A stretch of DNA of 64,000 nt from Deltaproteobacteria bacterium (GCA_002748835.1 PDTL01000014.1:87838-151837), one strand, 5' to 3'. Positions 51,897 to 60,950 are shown, counted from the first letter of the stretch. The notes: generated by a model from the sequence alone, not told the origin. Program-made: numbers and translations.

Positions 51897-52071
51897 AGGC
51901 AGGCCATATCTGTACTTGTCAAATCGCGGGTTTTATACTATGTATTGCCTTATAAATTTCAGTTTATAAAAAAAGATGAATATGTAAAAATTTTGGTTGT
52001 TCAATGTTATCTGAAATACGATCTATAAAATGACATTCTCAACTGTCGGGATTTGTGAAAGCATCGACCTG

Positions 52072-52107
52072 TTAAGGACCTTAAGAACCTTAAAGACCTT
52101 AAAGACC
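52072..52107. repeat. Four tandem 9-bp repeats
   Basis: Four adjacent 9-base units: TTAAGGACC, TTAAGAACC, TTAAAGACC, TTAAAGACC, consensus TTAARRACC. They end 45 bases before the ATG of the second sigma-54 activator. The last two units are identical and the first two differ by one or two bases. Confidence 0.85.
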
Positions 52108-52152
52108 TCTCTTTTTTGGGGGTAGTGCCTCCCTGCGGAACCTTTATTGACA

Positions 52153-53553
52153 ATGCAAATTCAGGAACAGATTCTTGTCGTGGATCCGGATCCCCTGGAC
52201 CGCGCCGCCCTCTGCCGGATGCTGGAGGATATGGGATTCCCTGTGGTGACCGGGCGGGAACTGGCGGATGTCACTCGGCTTGTCACAAGCGATGCGTTCC
52301 GGATGGTGATCTATGCCTCTGGCCAGCCGTCAGAGGCGGATCTGGATACCATCGGTGCGGCACTGACTGAGCGACCTCAGACGGCATGGCTTCTCATATC
52401 CGGCACCCCGGATGTCCAGGTGGCCGTGGCGGCCATGAAGGCCGGTGCCATGGACGTGGTGATGAAACCCATTTCCGAGGATCAGCTGCGCCTGCTGGTG
52501 GCCCAGGCCTTTTCCCGGGCAAAGGCCTCTTTGGAACCGGCAAAAACTGCCGGTGCAGCGCCTTTTGTGCAGACAAAGATCATTACCGGACATGCGGGAA
52601 TGCTGGAGGTGCTGGCGCGGATCCGAAAGGTGGCGGACGCCACTGCATCGGTGCTTATCCAGGGCGAAAGCGGCACAGGAAAGGAAATGGTGGCCCGGTA
52701 TATTCACCAGGAGAGCCGTCGCCGTGAAAAACCGTTTATTGCCGTCAACTGTGCGGCCCTGCCCGAATCCCTCCTGGAAACTGAGCTGTTCGGTCACGAG
52801 AAAGGCGCGTTTACCGGTGCCTCGGAGCGAAAAGCGGGCAAGTTCGAGTTGGCGGACGGGGGGACCTTGCTGCTCGATGAAATCACTGAGATGCAGTTCC
52901 ACCTGCAGGCCAAGCTGCTTCGTGTGATACAGGAACGGGAAGTGGACCGGGTGGGAGGAACGTATCCGGTGCCCGTGGATGTCAGGGTTTTGGCCACCAC
53001 TAACCGGGACATCCGGCAGTGTGTTGCAGACGGCGACTTCCGGGAAGACCTCTACTACCGGCTCGACATCATCCCCCTGCGAATTCCACCCCTGCGTGAA
53101 CGGCCGGGTGATATTCCGCTTCTGGCCGCGCATTTCATCGAAAAATACAACCGGATTGACGGTCGGGACGTCAAGGGATTGACGGCTGGAGCCGGAGACC
53201 GTCTCCAGGCATTCCCGTTCAAGGGCAATGTGCGGGAATTGGAAAACATAATTCATCGGGCGGTACTGCTCTGTTCGGGGGATGAGATCACGGAAGCCGA
53301 TCTGCTCATAGACGTGTCCATGGAAACGGCGCCGTCGTTGCACCAGGGCGGTGAGAAGGCTGATGGAAATACCGTGTTCCCCTTGAATGACGCACCTCTT
53401 CGGGAAATTGAAAAACACGCTATTTTTCGCACACTGGACAAGACCGACGGCAACCGCACCCGCGCGGCCGAGCTTCTGGGGATCAGTGTGCGGACCCTTC
53501 GAAACAAGCTGAATGAATACAAAGCCGAGGCCGGGCTGACCGGCACGGGATGA
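52153..53553 (+). CDS. Sigma-54-dependent activator, FlrC/FlbD-like
   Basis: A 466-residue enhancer-binding protein. The receiver-like N-terminus (I-L-V-V-D-P-D) keeps the switch Lys (V-M-K-P-I) but has Ala/Ser where the phospho-acceptor Asp belongs (M-V-I-Y-A-S-G). The AAA+ domain has [17 protein letters not shown] and D-E-I-T-E. The C-terminal Fis-type helix-turn-helix has R-A-A-E-L-L-G-I-S-V-R-T-L. Start at ATG 52153; the ribosome-binding site is weak. Directly downstream is a sigma-54 promoter and flgB, which is the position of FlbD/FlrC-like flagellar regulators. The missing Asp suggests control by something other than phosphorylation. Confidence 0.92.
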   Translation: MQIQEQILVVDPDPLDRAALCRMLEDMGFPVVTGRELADVTRLVTSDAFRMVIYASGQPSEADLDTIGAALTERPQTAWLLISGTPDVQVAVAAMKAGAMDVVMKPISEDQLRLLVAQAFSRAKASLEPAKTAGAAPFVQTKIITGHAGMLEVLARIRKVADATASVLIQGESGTGKEMVARYIHQESRRREKPFIAVNCAALPESLLETELFGHEKGAFTGASERKAGKFELADGGTLLLDEITEMQFHLQAKLLRVIQEREVDRVGGTYPVPVDVRVLATTNRDIRQCVADGDFREDLYYRLDIIPLRIPPLRERPGDIPLLAAHFIEKYNRIDGRDVKGLTAGAGDRLQAFPFKGNVRELENIIHRAVLLCSGDEITEADLLIDVSMETAPSLHQGGEKADGNTVFPLNDAPLREIEKHAIFRTLDKTDGNRTRAAELLGISVRTLRNKLNEYKAEAGLTGTG

Positions 53554-53575
53554 TTTTTCCGTCTGTTTTATCTTT

Positions 53576-53591
53576 AGGCATACTCCTTGCA
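53576..53591 (+). promoter_or_regulatory. Sigma-54 promoter of the flgB operon
   Basis: AGGCAT at 53576-53581, five bases, TTGCA at 53587-53591. Only the first base differs from consensus, and the GG/GC spacing is correct. The start lies near 53603, about 78 bases before the flgB ATG. Confidence 0.75.
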
Positions 53592-53680
53592 AATTTTAGT
53601 GTGTAACCTGCAGCGGCAGTCGTTTGTTTGTTCGAACACCGCCGTAACGCCGGATAATACCATTGGATGCGAGGCACGGC

Positions 53681-54091
53681 ATGACGTCAATGAATTATCC
53701 CTTAGACACGACGTTCAAACTTCTCGGAACGGCCATGGATGTGTCGGTGAAGCGCAATGCGCTGATCTCCAGCAATATTGCCAATATGGATACCGTGGGA
53801 TACCGGGCCAGGGATCTGGATTTCCAGAAGACCCTGCAGACGGAAATGGCACGCGGGGTGCCGACCGAAGATCTGGTTCGAACCCATCCGGCCCATATCA
53901 CTCCTGTGAACAACCCCATGGCCAGTATGATTTTTGACAGCAGTGACCCCCGTAATCTTGACCCGGTGAACATTGATACCGAGATGATGCACCTGGTTGA
54001 AAACAATATTCAGTACCGATCTGCTGCAGAGATGATGCTGCGGAAGATCTCCCTGCTTAAACATGTCATTATGGAAGGAGGCGGCAGCTGA
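53681..54091 (+). CDS. flgB: Flagellar basal-body rod protein FlgB
   Basis: A proximal rod subunit exported by the flagellar type III system. The N-terminal rod motif reads A-L-I-S-S-N-I-A-N-M-D-T-V-G-Y, and the C-terminus has the matching helix with N-I-Q-Y-R. 136 residues, normal length. ATG 53681 has GAGG six bases upstream; an earlier in-frame start at 53663 lacks one. Its stop shares one base with the flgC start (TGATG). First gene of the operon behind the sigma-54 promoter. Confidence 0.95.
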   Translation: MTSMNYPLDTTFKLLGTAMDVSVKRNALISSNIANMDTVGYRARDLDFQKTLQTEMARGVPTEDLVRTHPAHITPVNNPMASMIFDSSDPRNLDPVNIDTEMMHLVENNIQYRSAAEMMLRKISLLKHVIMEGGGS

Positions 54092-54537
54092 TGGATCTGA
54101 TGCAGTCCATGCGGATCAGTGCCAGCGGACTGGCGGCGAACCGTTTTAAAATGAATATCATTGCCCGGAACCTGGCAAATTCTGAAACCACCCGTTCCAT
54201 TGAAGGCGGGCCGTACAAGCGGAAGATGGTGGTGTTTGAAGAAACACCCATCAAACCGAAATCAAAGGGATTTCAGTCGATTCTGGAAGATGTGTCCCGA
54301 TTCTGCACGGGCGTGGGTGTGGCCCGGGTTGTGACATCCCAGGAGGACTTCCGGATGATGTACGAACCGGAACATCCGGACGCAGACCCGGAAACCGGGT
54401 ATGTGGCCAAACCCAATGTTAATCCCCTGACGGAAATCACAGACATGATTGTGGCCCGTCGATCCTATGATGCCAGTGCCCAGGCCATTGCCACGAGCAA
54501 GAGCATGGTGCAGAAGGCATTGGAAATCGGGCGCTAA
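54091..54537 (+). CDS. flgC: Flagellar basal-body rod protein FlgC
   Basis: A proximal rod subunit of 148 residues. The N-terminal A-S-G-L-A-A-N-R-F-K-M-N-I-I-A-R-N-L-A-N motif and the C-terminal D-M-I-V-A-R-R-S-Y are characteristic of FlgC, including the usual N-V-N-P-L-T-E segment. It overlaps flgB by one base, and fliE begins 17 bases after it, behind GAGGAGG. Confidence 0.95.
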   Translation: MDLMQSMRISASGLAANRFKMNIIARNLANSETTRSIEGGPYKRKMVVFEETPIKPKSKGFQSILEDVSRFCTGVGVARVVTSQEDFRMMYEPEHPDADPETGYVAKPNVNPLTEITDMIVARRSYDASAQAIATSKSMVQKALEIGR

Positions 54538-54554
54538 CAGAGAGGAGGCGGAAC

Positions 54555-54872
54555 ATGGTTGACGGGATCTATGGCATGAACGGACGGATCGGTGGCCTGG
54601 GCAGTTCCATCGGTGTGAGCGGACAGACCGCCGATACGCGGCCTGAAAAAAAAAGCCCCACCTTTACCGAGCGGCTGTCGTCTGCAGTGTCTTCGGTGAA
54701 CCGGTCCCAGATGGCCGCAGACACGGCTGCAAGGCAGGTCGTCCGGGGTGAGCTGGGCGTGCACGAGGGGATGATGGCGCTGATGGAAGCGGATCTTTCC
54801 ATGCGGCTGCTCATGCAGGTCCGGACCAAAGCCGTGCAGGCGTATCAGGAAATTTCCCGGATGGCCTTCTGA
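54555..54872 (+). CDS. fliE: Flagellar hook-basal body protein FliE
   Basis: FliE links the MS ring to the rod. The 105-residue protein has the typical C-terminal helices with V-H-E-G-M-M-A-L-M-E-A-D-L-S and the end V-Q-A-Y-Q-E-I-S-R-M. A strong GAGGAGG precedes the ATG. It sits between flgC and fliF as in most flagellar operons. Confidence 0.93.
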   Translation: MVDGIYGMNGRIGGLGSSIGVSGQTADTRPEKKSPTFTERLSSAVSSVNRSQMAADTAARQVVRGELGVHEGMMALMEADLSMRLLMQVRTKAVQAYQEISRMAF

Positions 54873-54912
54873 TGGTGTTGACCCTCACGTGTAAGAAAAG
54901 GGCAGGTGGCAG

Positions 54913-56493
54913 ATGAATCCCATGGTATCGCAGATGCTGGAAATGGCGCGGAGCATGCCCACGCCGCGGAAACTTATCATCGCGGCCGTGTCAGTACTGC
55001 TTCTGGGCAGCTTTGCCATGATGTTTTTCTGGGCGAACAAGATCGATTATCAGCCGCTCTATACCAACCTGGCGCCCGAAGATGCGGCCGCCATTGTCGA
55101 GAAACTCAAAGCACTCCGGGTGCCCTACCAGCTCGAAGGTGCAGGCAGTGCGGTCATCGTTCCGGCGGACAGGGTGCATGAAACCCGTCTGACCCTGGCG
55201 GCCGCGGGGCTTCCCAAGGGAAGCGGCGTGGGGTTCGAGGTGTTTGACGCCACGGATTTCGGGACAACCGAGTTTGTGCAGAAACTGAACTACCAACGGG
55301 CGGTCCAGGGCGAGCTCGCCCGAACCATTCGGGAATTTCAGGAGGTCGAGGATGCCCGGGTCATGATCGTCATGCCCAGGGACTCTGTGTTTGTGGAAGA
55401 GACCAAACCGCCATCCGCCTCTGTTCTGCTCAAACTGAAACCGGAAGCTGATCTGGGACGTGACAAGGTGGAGGCCGTGGTGCATCTGGTGGCCCGGTCC
55501 ATCGAAGACCTGAAACCTGAATATATCTCCGTGGTCGATACCCAGGGGCGGGTTTTGTACAAGACCCTGAGCGAAGCCGAAAAAGCCGGCTTGGTCGCTG
55601 ACAAGCAGCTCAAATACAAGGTGGCCTACGAACAGAATCTGGCCCGGCGCATCCAGTCCATGCTCGAGCGGATCGTGGGCGAGGGGAACGCCATTGTCCG
55701 GGTGACGGCGGATATGAATTTTGATAAATTAGATGAAAGTGAAGAAATCTTTGACCCGGAAGTGCAGGTGATCCGGAGCCGCAAGCATGTGAACGAGTCC
55801 GTAGAGCGGAATACCCGTCCCGTGGAAGCCGTTTCTACGGTGAATCCGCTGGTGGATGAAAACGGTGAGAAACTGCGCTATGAAAAGAGTCAGAAGAACG
55901 ACGAGACGATTAACTATGAAATCAGCAAGACCGTCCGGCGGCGGGTGAAGCCCGCAGCGGAACTGATCCGGTTGTCGGTTGCTGCGGTGCTGGACGGCAC
56001 CTATCCGCCCACGGAACAGGATGGAAAGACGGTTCGCGCCTTTGTGGCCCGCACCGCAGCAGAGATGACCCAGTTTGACCGCCTGGTCCGCCAGGCCATG
56101 GGATATAATGAGGATCGCGGAGATCAGGTGTCCGTGGAATGCGTGGCCTTCAAATCCCTGGAAGATCTGCTGCCGCCGGCAACAACGGAAGGGTTTGATC
56201 TCGTCGCCTTCAAGCGTGAGTATGGCACCCTGATTGCCAATGTGCTGCTGGTCCTCCTGGTCTTCATGTTCGTGATCCGCCCCCTGATCCGGACTGCACG
56301 CGAGTTCAAGGAAGGGGTGGAACAGGCCGCACTGCCGTCACCGGAAGAAGAACTGGCCCGTCTGGAAAGCCGGGCAGAAGCGGACGCGGAGGTTGTGGAA
56401 CTGACCGGATTTGCCAAAGCCGAAAGCCTTGCAACCGCCGACATGGATAAGGCGGCGAACATCATCAAGGGCTGGCTGAGCGAGGAAAGCTGA
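54913..56493 (+). CDS. fliF: Flagellar MS-ring protein FliF
   Basis: The inner-membrane MS ring, on which rotor and export gate assemble. TM1 is near residues 20-40 and TM2 near 436-456, flanking a periplasmic region with the ring-building domains (Y-Q-P-L-Y-T-N-L, D-A-R-V-M-I-V-M-P-R, P-S-A-S-V-L-L-K-L). The cytoplasmic C-terminus that binds FliG ends the protein. 526 residues, normal length. AGGTGG precedes the ATG. fliG begins two bases after its stop. Confidence 0.95.
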   Translation: MNPMVSQMLEMARSMPTPRKLIIAAVSVLLLGSFAMMFFWANKIDYQPLYTNLAPEDAAAIVEKLKALRVPYQLEGAGSAVIVPADRVHETRLTLAAAGLPKGSGVGFEVFDATDFGTTEFVQKLNYQRAVQGELARTIREFQEVEDARVMIVMPRDSVFVEETKPPSASVLLKLKPEADLGRDKVEAVVHLVARSIEDLKPEYISVVDTQGRVLYKTLSEAEKAGLVADKQLKYKVAYEQNLARRIQSMLERIVGEGNAIVRVTADMNFDKLDESEEIFDPEVQVIRSRKHVNESVERNTRPVEAVSTVNPLVDENGEKLRYEKSQKNDETINYEISKTVRRRVKPAAELIRLSVAAVLDGTYPPTEQDGKTVRAFVARTAAEMTQFDRLVRQAMGYNEDRGDQVSVECVAFKSLEDLLPPATTEGFDLVAFKREYGTLIANVLLVLLVFMFVIRPLIRTAREFKEGVEQAALPSPEEELARLESRAEADAEVVELTGFAKAESLATADMDKAANIIKGWLSEES

Positions 56494-56494
56494 T

Positions 56495-57514
56495 ATGGCG
56501 GAAGAGAAAGATAAAAAAGCCGGGATTCCCGGTGCAAAAAAAGCGGCTATTCTCATGCTCACCATGGGCGAATCCTATGCGGCGGACATGTTCAGCCGGC
56601 TGTCTGATCGGGAGATCAAGGTGGTGGCTGCGGCCATGGCCCAGATCGAAAAGGTCACGCCCGAGGAGCGTGATGAAGTCATGGGGGATTTCATCGAAAA
56701 GTTTGAAGGTGACACCAGTATGATGATCCAGGGCCAGCATTTCGCCAAAATCCTGATCGAACGCACGCTGGACCGTGATAAGGCCAGGTCCATCTATAAG
56801 GATATTGAAGACCGGAATCGTGCCAAACCCTTCATCTGGAGTCGGGATATCAACGTGTCGGCCATGGCGGGTTATTTAGAGAGCGAGCACCCCCAGACCA
56901 TTGCCATGATTCTTGCGCACCTGCCCGGGGAGGTGGCCTCAGAAGTCATGGTGATGCTGCCTGACGAAAAAAAAGGGGATATTGCCAGCCGGATCGCCAC
57001 CTTGGGCCAGGTGCCGGAGGATATTGTCCGGGATGTGGATGAGGCCCTGAAAGCGGAATTGAGTCTTGCCGGTACACGCGGCGGGAAGGTTGGTGGTCTG
57101 CAGGTGCTGGTCGATATTCTCAACGGTGTGGACAAGGCAACGGAAGATATCATCATGGAGTATGTGGAGGCCGATGATTCGGAAATGGCCAGTGACATCC
57201 GTGACATGATGTTTGTGTTCGAAGATCTCAGCCGGGTCGATGATCGGGCCATGCGCGAGATCCTGAAGAAGGTGGAAGGCCAGCAGTTGACTCTGGCTTT
57301 GAAGACCGCCAGCGAAGAGATGAAACAGAAGATTCTTGGCAACCTGTCTTCCCGTGCTGCGGAGATGCTGATGGAAGACCTGGAGGTTATGGGTCCGGTG
57401 AAACTGTCCGAAGTGGAAGAGGCCCACCAGGAGATCGTACGGGCTGCCAAGGAACTGGAGGCGGAAGGCGCCATTGTTCTGGGCGGTAAAGGAAAGGATG
57501 ACGTGCTTGTCTGA
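56495..57514 (+). CDS. fliG: Flagellar motor switch protein FliG
   Basis: The rotor protein that couples to MotA and sets rotation direction. The N-terminal domain has A-A-I-L-M-L-T-M-G-E, the middle has the E-H-P-Q-T-I-A-M-I-L-A-H-L motif, and the C-terminal torque helix region carries the charged residues around F-E-D-L-S-R-V-D-D-R-A-M-R-E. 339 residues. It overlaps fliH by 17 bases. The gene is separated by 25-30 kb from its stator partners. Confidence 0.95.
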   Translation: MAEEKDKKAGIPGAKKAAILMLTMGESYAADMFSRLSDREIKVVAAAMAQIEKVTPEERDEVMGDFIEKFEGDTSMMIQGQHFAKILIERTLDRDKARSIYKDIEDRNRAKPFIWSRDINVSAMAGYLESEHPQTIAMILAHLPGEVASEVMVMLPDEKKGDIASRIATLGQVPEDIVRDVDEALKAELSLAGTRGGKVGGLQVLVDILNGVDKATEDIIMEYVEADDSEMASDIRDMMFVFEDLSRVDDRAMREILKKVEGQQLTLALKTASEEMKQKILGNLSSRAAEMLMEDLEVMGPVKLSEVEEAHQEIVRAAKELEAEGAIVLGGKGKDDVLV

Positions 57515-58397
57515 TACCCGTTCTTCAGAAACCGAAGGCTTCACACCGCTGAATGTCAAAGGGCTTCAGCAGATGGAGGCTTCATCGGCGTTCCAGTCGG
57601 TCCAGGAGACCAGAACGCCTGCACCGGATGCCTTCAGAGACCTGTACGAACACCCACACGGCGCCTCGGATACAGATCGATTTGTACCCCTGCACAATCT
57701 GGATCCCTCCGTGAACGAAACCGCGGCCAAACCGGCTGCTGAAGGGGCAGAATCAGCCGACGGGGCGGTTGCGGAGACGGAGGCTCTAACCGATTTAACG
57801 GTCGAGACACCGGCGGACGTGTCATCGGACACGCTGGCGGAAAATTCGATGCCGGATCTGGAAGCATTTCGCAAGCAAGCCTGGGATACGGGCTTTGCCG
57901 AAGGCCGGGAGGAGGGCTTTGAAAAGGGCCGGGAAGAAGGATACAGGGAAGCACGGTCGGTGGGCGAGCGTGCCGCCGATTATCTGCACGGGGTGATCGA
58001 AGCCGTGGCAGCGGACCGGGACCAGATGCTGCGGCGGTATGAGGCGGATATGGTGGAGCTGGCCATCCGGATTGCGAAAAAAGTGATCTACGGCCAGGTG
58101 GCCGCAACACCGGAGGTGGTGCGGCATGCGGTGGCAGAAACCCTGAACCTCCTGGTGGATCCCGAGCATGTGATCCTCTATGTAAGCCCGGATGATTATG
58201 AGTTTATCGAGCTGATCAAGGATGATTTTTTTGAGCAGATCCGTTCCCTGAAAACGGTCCGGATTACCGCAGATCCGGGAATTATGCGGGGCGGCTGCCG
58301 GGTGGAGCGTCAGGGGGGCGAGATTGTCGCAGACATTGATGCACGGCTGGAGGCGGTGGAGATGGCTGTGCGAAACGCCAGCCGGCAGGCCGGCTGA
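57498..58397 (+). CDS. fliH: Flagellar assembly protein FliH
   Basis: FliH binds and regulates the export ATPase FliI. The glycine-repeat helix G-F-A-E-G-R-E-E-G-F-E-K-G-R-E-E-G is present near residue 135, followed by the C-terminal domain shared with V-ATPase E subunits (I-R-I-A-K-K-V-I-Y-G). 299 residues, with a long acidic, low-complexity N-terminus. ATG 57498 follows AAAGGA closely; TTG 57507 is an alternative start. Overlaps fliG. Confidence 0.9.
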   Translation: MTCLSDTRSSETEGFTPLNVKGLQQMEASSAFQSVQETRTPAPDAFRDLYEHPHGASDTDRFVPLHNLDPSVNETAAKPAAEGAESADGAVAETEALTDLTVETPADVSSDTLAENSMPDLEAFRKQAWDTGFAEGREEGFEKGREEGYREARSVGERAADYLHGVIEAVAADRDQMLRRYEADMVELAIRIAKKVIYGQVAATPEVVRHAVAETLNLLVDPEHVILYVSPDDYEFIELIKDDFFEQIRSLKTVRITADPGIMRGGCRVERQGGEIVADIDARLEAVEMAVRNASRQAG

Positions 58398-58417
58398 GAA
58401 CCTGGGAGACCCGATCC

Positions 58418-59761
58418 ATGGACACCCATGCTGCGCTGTCTGATTACACCATTGACTGGCATCGGTATCACGATGCTGTCGATGTAGCGGTGTGCCTTGA
58501 GGCAACAGGGCGGATCGTCCGGGTGGTGGGCCTGATTGCCGAAGCCACCGGGCTGAATATGAGTATTGGCAGCCTGGTGAAAATCGAGAACGACTACGGA
58601 GACCGGATCCTGGCCGAAGTGGTGGGGTTTCGGGATGACCATGTGCGGCTCATGCCCTATGGAGACACCCGCGGGATCCGCCCGGGGAGCCGGGTGACGC
58701 TGGTCAATCAGAGCCCACGGGCCGAGGTGGGGGATGCCTTTCTCAGTCGGGTGGTCGACGGCATGGGGCAGCCGATTGATGGCGGCGGACCGATTGCCGC
58801 AACCGCAGAATACCCTCTGTACGGAACCCCCATCAATCCCATGAACCGCCGGACGGTGGATGAACCCATGGACGTGGGGCTCGCGGCGATCAATGCGATG
58901 GTCCCCCTGGGCCGGGGTCAGCGGGTGGCCATCATGGCGGGTTCCGGTGTAGGAAAAAGCGTGCTCATGGGCATGATGGCCAGGCATACAGCAGCCGATG
59001 TCACCATCATCGGCCTGATCGGAGAACGCGGGCGCGAGGTGCGGGACTTTGTGGATCAGAACCTGGGCGTTGAAGGCCGGAAACGGACGGTGGTGGTGGC
59101 AGCCACTTCTGACGCGCCGGCCCTGGTGCGCATGCGCGGCGCGTATCTGGCCACCACTCTGGCGGAATATTTCCGGGATCAGGGCCTGAGCGTGCTCTTG
59201 ATTGTCGATTCCATCACCCGGTTTGCCATGTCTTCGCGGGATGTGGGCCTGGCTGCAGGCGAACCCCCTACCACACGGGGATACACCCCCTCGTTTTTTG
59301 CCCAGATTCCCGTGCTTCTGGAACGCGCCGGGGCAGTGAAGGGTAAGGGGAGCATCACCGGTATTTATACGGTGCTGGTCGAGGGCGATGATATGAACGA
59401 TCCGGTGGGGGATACGGTCCGCTCAATTGTCGACGGGCACATTGTACTGTCCCGGAAATTGGCGAATCGGGGCCATTATCCGGCCATTGAAGTGCTGGAG
59501 AGCGTGAGCCGGGTGATTCGGGATGTGAGCCTGCCCGAGCAGCTGGCCCTGCGGGAACAGGCCATCGAAGTGCTGGCCACCTATCGGGATGTGGAGGATA
59601 TGATCGCTATCGGTGCCTATACCGACGGGACCAATCCCGCTGTGGACCGGGCGAAAAAGTACATCGAAAAGGTTAACCGGTTCCTCCGCCAGGGTGTCGA
59701 CGAGAAGGTGGACCGGGATAGAGCACTGACCCGGTTGCGGGGCATTTTTTCGCGTCAATAA
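58418..59761 (+). CDS. fliI: Flagellar export ATPase FliI
   Basis: The type III export ATPase, homologous to F1 beta. Walker A is G-S-G-V-G-K-S near residue 175; I-G-E-R-G-R-E-V-R-D, D-S-I-T-R-F-A and P-P-T-T-R-G-Y-T-P-S-F-F all match FliI/YscN. 447 residues. It follows fliH by 20 bases. Acts at the cytoplasmic side of the basal body. Confidence 0.96.
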   Translation: MDTHAALSDYTIDWHRYHDAVDVAVCLEATGRIVRVVGLIAEATGLNMSIGSLVKIENDYGDRILAEVVGFRDDHVRLMPYGDTRGIRPGSRVTLVNQSPRAEVGDAFLSRVVDGMGQPIDGGGPIAATAEYPLYGTPINPMNRRTVDEPMDVGLAAINAMVPLGRGQRVAIMAGSGVGKSVLMGMMARHTAADVTIIGLIGERGREVRDFVDQNLGVEGRKRTVVVAATSDAPALVRMRGAYLATTLAEYFRDQGLSVLLIVDSITRFAMSSRDVGLAAGEPPTTRGYTPSFFAQIPVLLERAGAVKGKGSITGIYTVLVEGDDMNDPVGDTVRSIVDGHIVLSRKLANRGHYPAIEVLESVSRVIRDVSLPEQLALREQAIEVLATYRDVEDMIAIGAYTDGTNPAVDRAKKYIEKVNRFLRQGVDEKVDRDRALTRLRGIFSRQ

Positions 59762-59790
59762 TGCCCTGACGAGCGCATGAGGATGGCGCC

Positions 59791-60243
59791 ATGAAACGAT
59801 TCCATTTTTCCCTTGAAACCCTGCTGAAATATCGGCATCACCTGGAACAGCAGGCGCTGCAGGCGGTATCTGCAGCCCAGGCGGACGTGACCGCCTGTGA
59901 AAGACGGATACAGGAAATTGAATCAGAGATTCGCATTGCTCTGAACGAAGTGGCGATTGCATCGGAAACCGGGATTTCCGCACACCGTTACCAGCTGTTT
60001 TCCAGCTTTATCAGCGGTCTTGAGGAGACACTGGCCGGAGAAAACGCACGGCTGGACAATCTGAAGAGCCTTTTGGCCCGGAAGCAGGAGTCGCTGCGAA
60101 AGCGGTCGGTGGAAAAAAAGAGCATGGAGAAGCTGAAGGACACCCGGAAAGCTCACTATTATCAAACCCTGGCAAAACTGGAACAGAAAGAGACTGATGA
60201 GCGGGTGGTGCTGAAAAAAAGCCGGGAGGTGCGAGCGGGATGA
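59791..60243 (+). CDS. fliJ: Flagellar export protein FliJ
   Basis: A 150-residue coiled-coil protein, the rotor-stalk-like partner of FliI. The N-terminus F-H-F-S-L-E-T-L-L-K-Y-R is the FliJ hallmark, followed by two long charged helices. GAGGA lies seven bases before the ATG. Its stop overlaps the next start by ATGA. Low sequence conservation of FliJ means identification rests partly on position. Confidence 0.88.
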   Translation: MKRFHFSLETLLKYRHHLEQQALQAVSAAQADVTACERRIQEIESEIRIALNEVAIASETGISAHRYQLFSSFISGLEETLAGENARLDNLKSLLARKQESLRKRSVEKKSMEKLKDTRKAHYYQTLAKLEQKETDERVVLKKSREVRAG

Positions 60244-60947
60244 AACAAAAAAAAACATACATGCTGTGGTTTGTTGGCGGATTTCTCATGGCCGGTATGC
60301 TCTGGCTGCGTATGCCTATCCTGCGGACAGCGGTTTTTCCTGCATCCGGTCTGTTGGGTCCGGGGACGGTGTTTGCCGGGGAGGAAGACGCATCAGCGGC
60401 GGATGCGGAGAAAAGGGACGAAAACGGTGAAACAGGTGCCGATGCCCCTCCGCCTGAACCCACTCAGGAAGAAAAAGAGGCTGCTGCCGCAGAGGAAGTA
60501 AAACTGGTACTGAGCGGTCTAGAGGAGAAAAAAATTTTTCTTCAGAAGGAAGCAGCCCGCATTCAGGCCGAGGCTGCACGACTGACAACCCTTCGCGAAG
60601 AACTGGAAACCCGGATTGAGACCCTCAAGGAACTCCAGCAGCAGATTGACCAGAGTCTGGCTGCTCTGGAGCAGAAGGAGACGGACAAGGAAAAAAAACG
60701 CCGGGTGGCGGAAGAACGCAAAATCGCCCAGCTGGTGAAGGTCTATGCATCCATGAAACCCAAAGCGGCCGGTGCCATTGTCGATAACATGGACCTGGAT
60801 GTGGCCATGAAACTGTTTTCCAAACTCAAAGGGGAGAAAGCCGGATTGATTCTCTCGTATGTGAACAGTGAAAAAGCGGCACAGATCACGGAACGGCTTC
60901 TCTTGAGCGGTCAGGAACTGAATGTGCCGCCTGCTGCCACGGAATAG
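60240..60947 (+). CDS. MotE-like protein with MgtE N-terminal-type domain
   Basis: A 235-residue protein with an N-terminal membrane segment (M-L-W-F-V-G-G-F-L-M-A-G), an acidic low-complexity linker, a long coiled coil (~75-165) and a C-terminal MgtE_N-like domain with Y-A-S-M-K-P-K-A-A-G-A-I-V-D-N-M. This layout matches MotE, a chaperone for the stator protein MotC in alpha-proteobacteria and common at the end of flagellar operons elsewhere. Translationally coupled to fliJ by ATGA. Its C-terminus ends 3 bases before the convergent VanZ-like stop. It should lie in the periplasm, anchored at the inner membrane. Confidence 0.8.
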   Translation: MKQKKTYMLWFVGGFLMAGMLWLRMPILRTAVFPASGLLGPGTVFAGEEDASAADAEKRDENGETGADAPPPEPTQEEKEAAAAEEVKLVLSGLEEKKIFLQKEAARIQAEAARLTTLREELETRIETLKELQQQIDQSLAALEQKETDKEKKRRVAEERKIAQLVKVYASMKPKAAGAIVDNMDLDVAMKLFSKLKGEKAGLILSYVNSEKAAQITERLLLSGQELNVPPAATE

Positions 60948-60950
60948 ACG

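Noticed and set aside
51950..51969. AT palindrome TTATAAA...TTTATAA after the TPR gene as a terminator
   Set aside because: Only seven A/T base pairs, too weak to call a terminator.
52330..53592. Minus-strand open frame of 420 codons opposite the FlrC-like gene
   Set aside because: Antisense shadow of a GC-rich gene; no recognisable protein motif.
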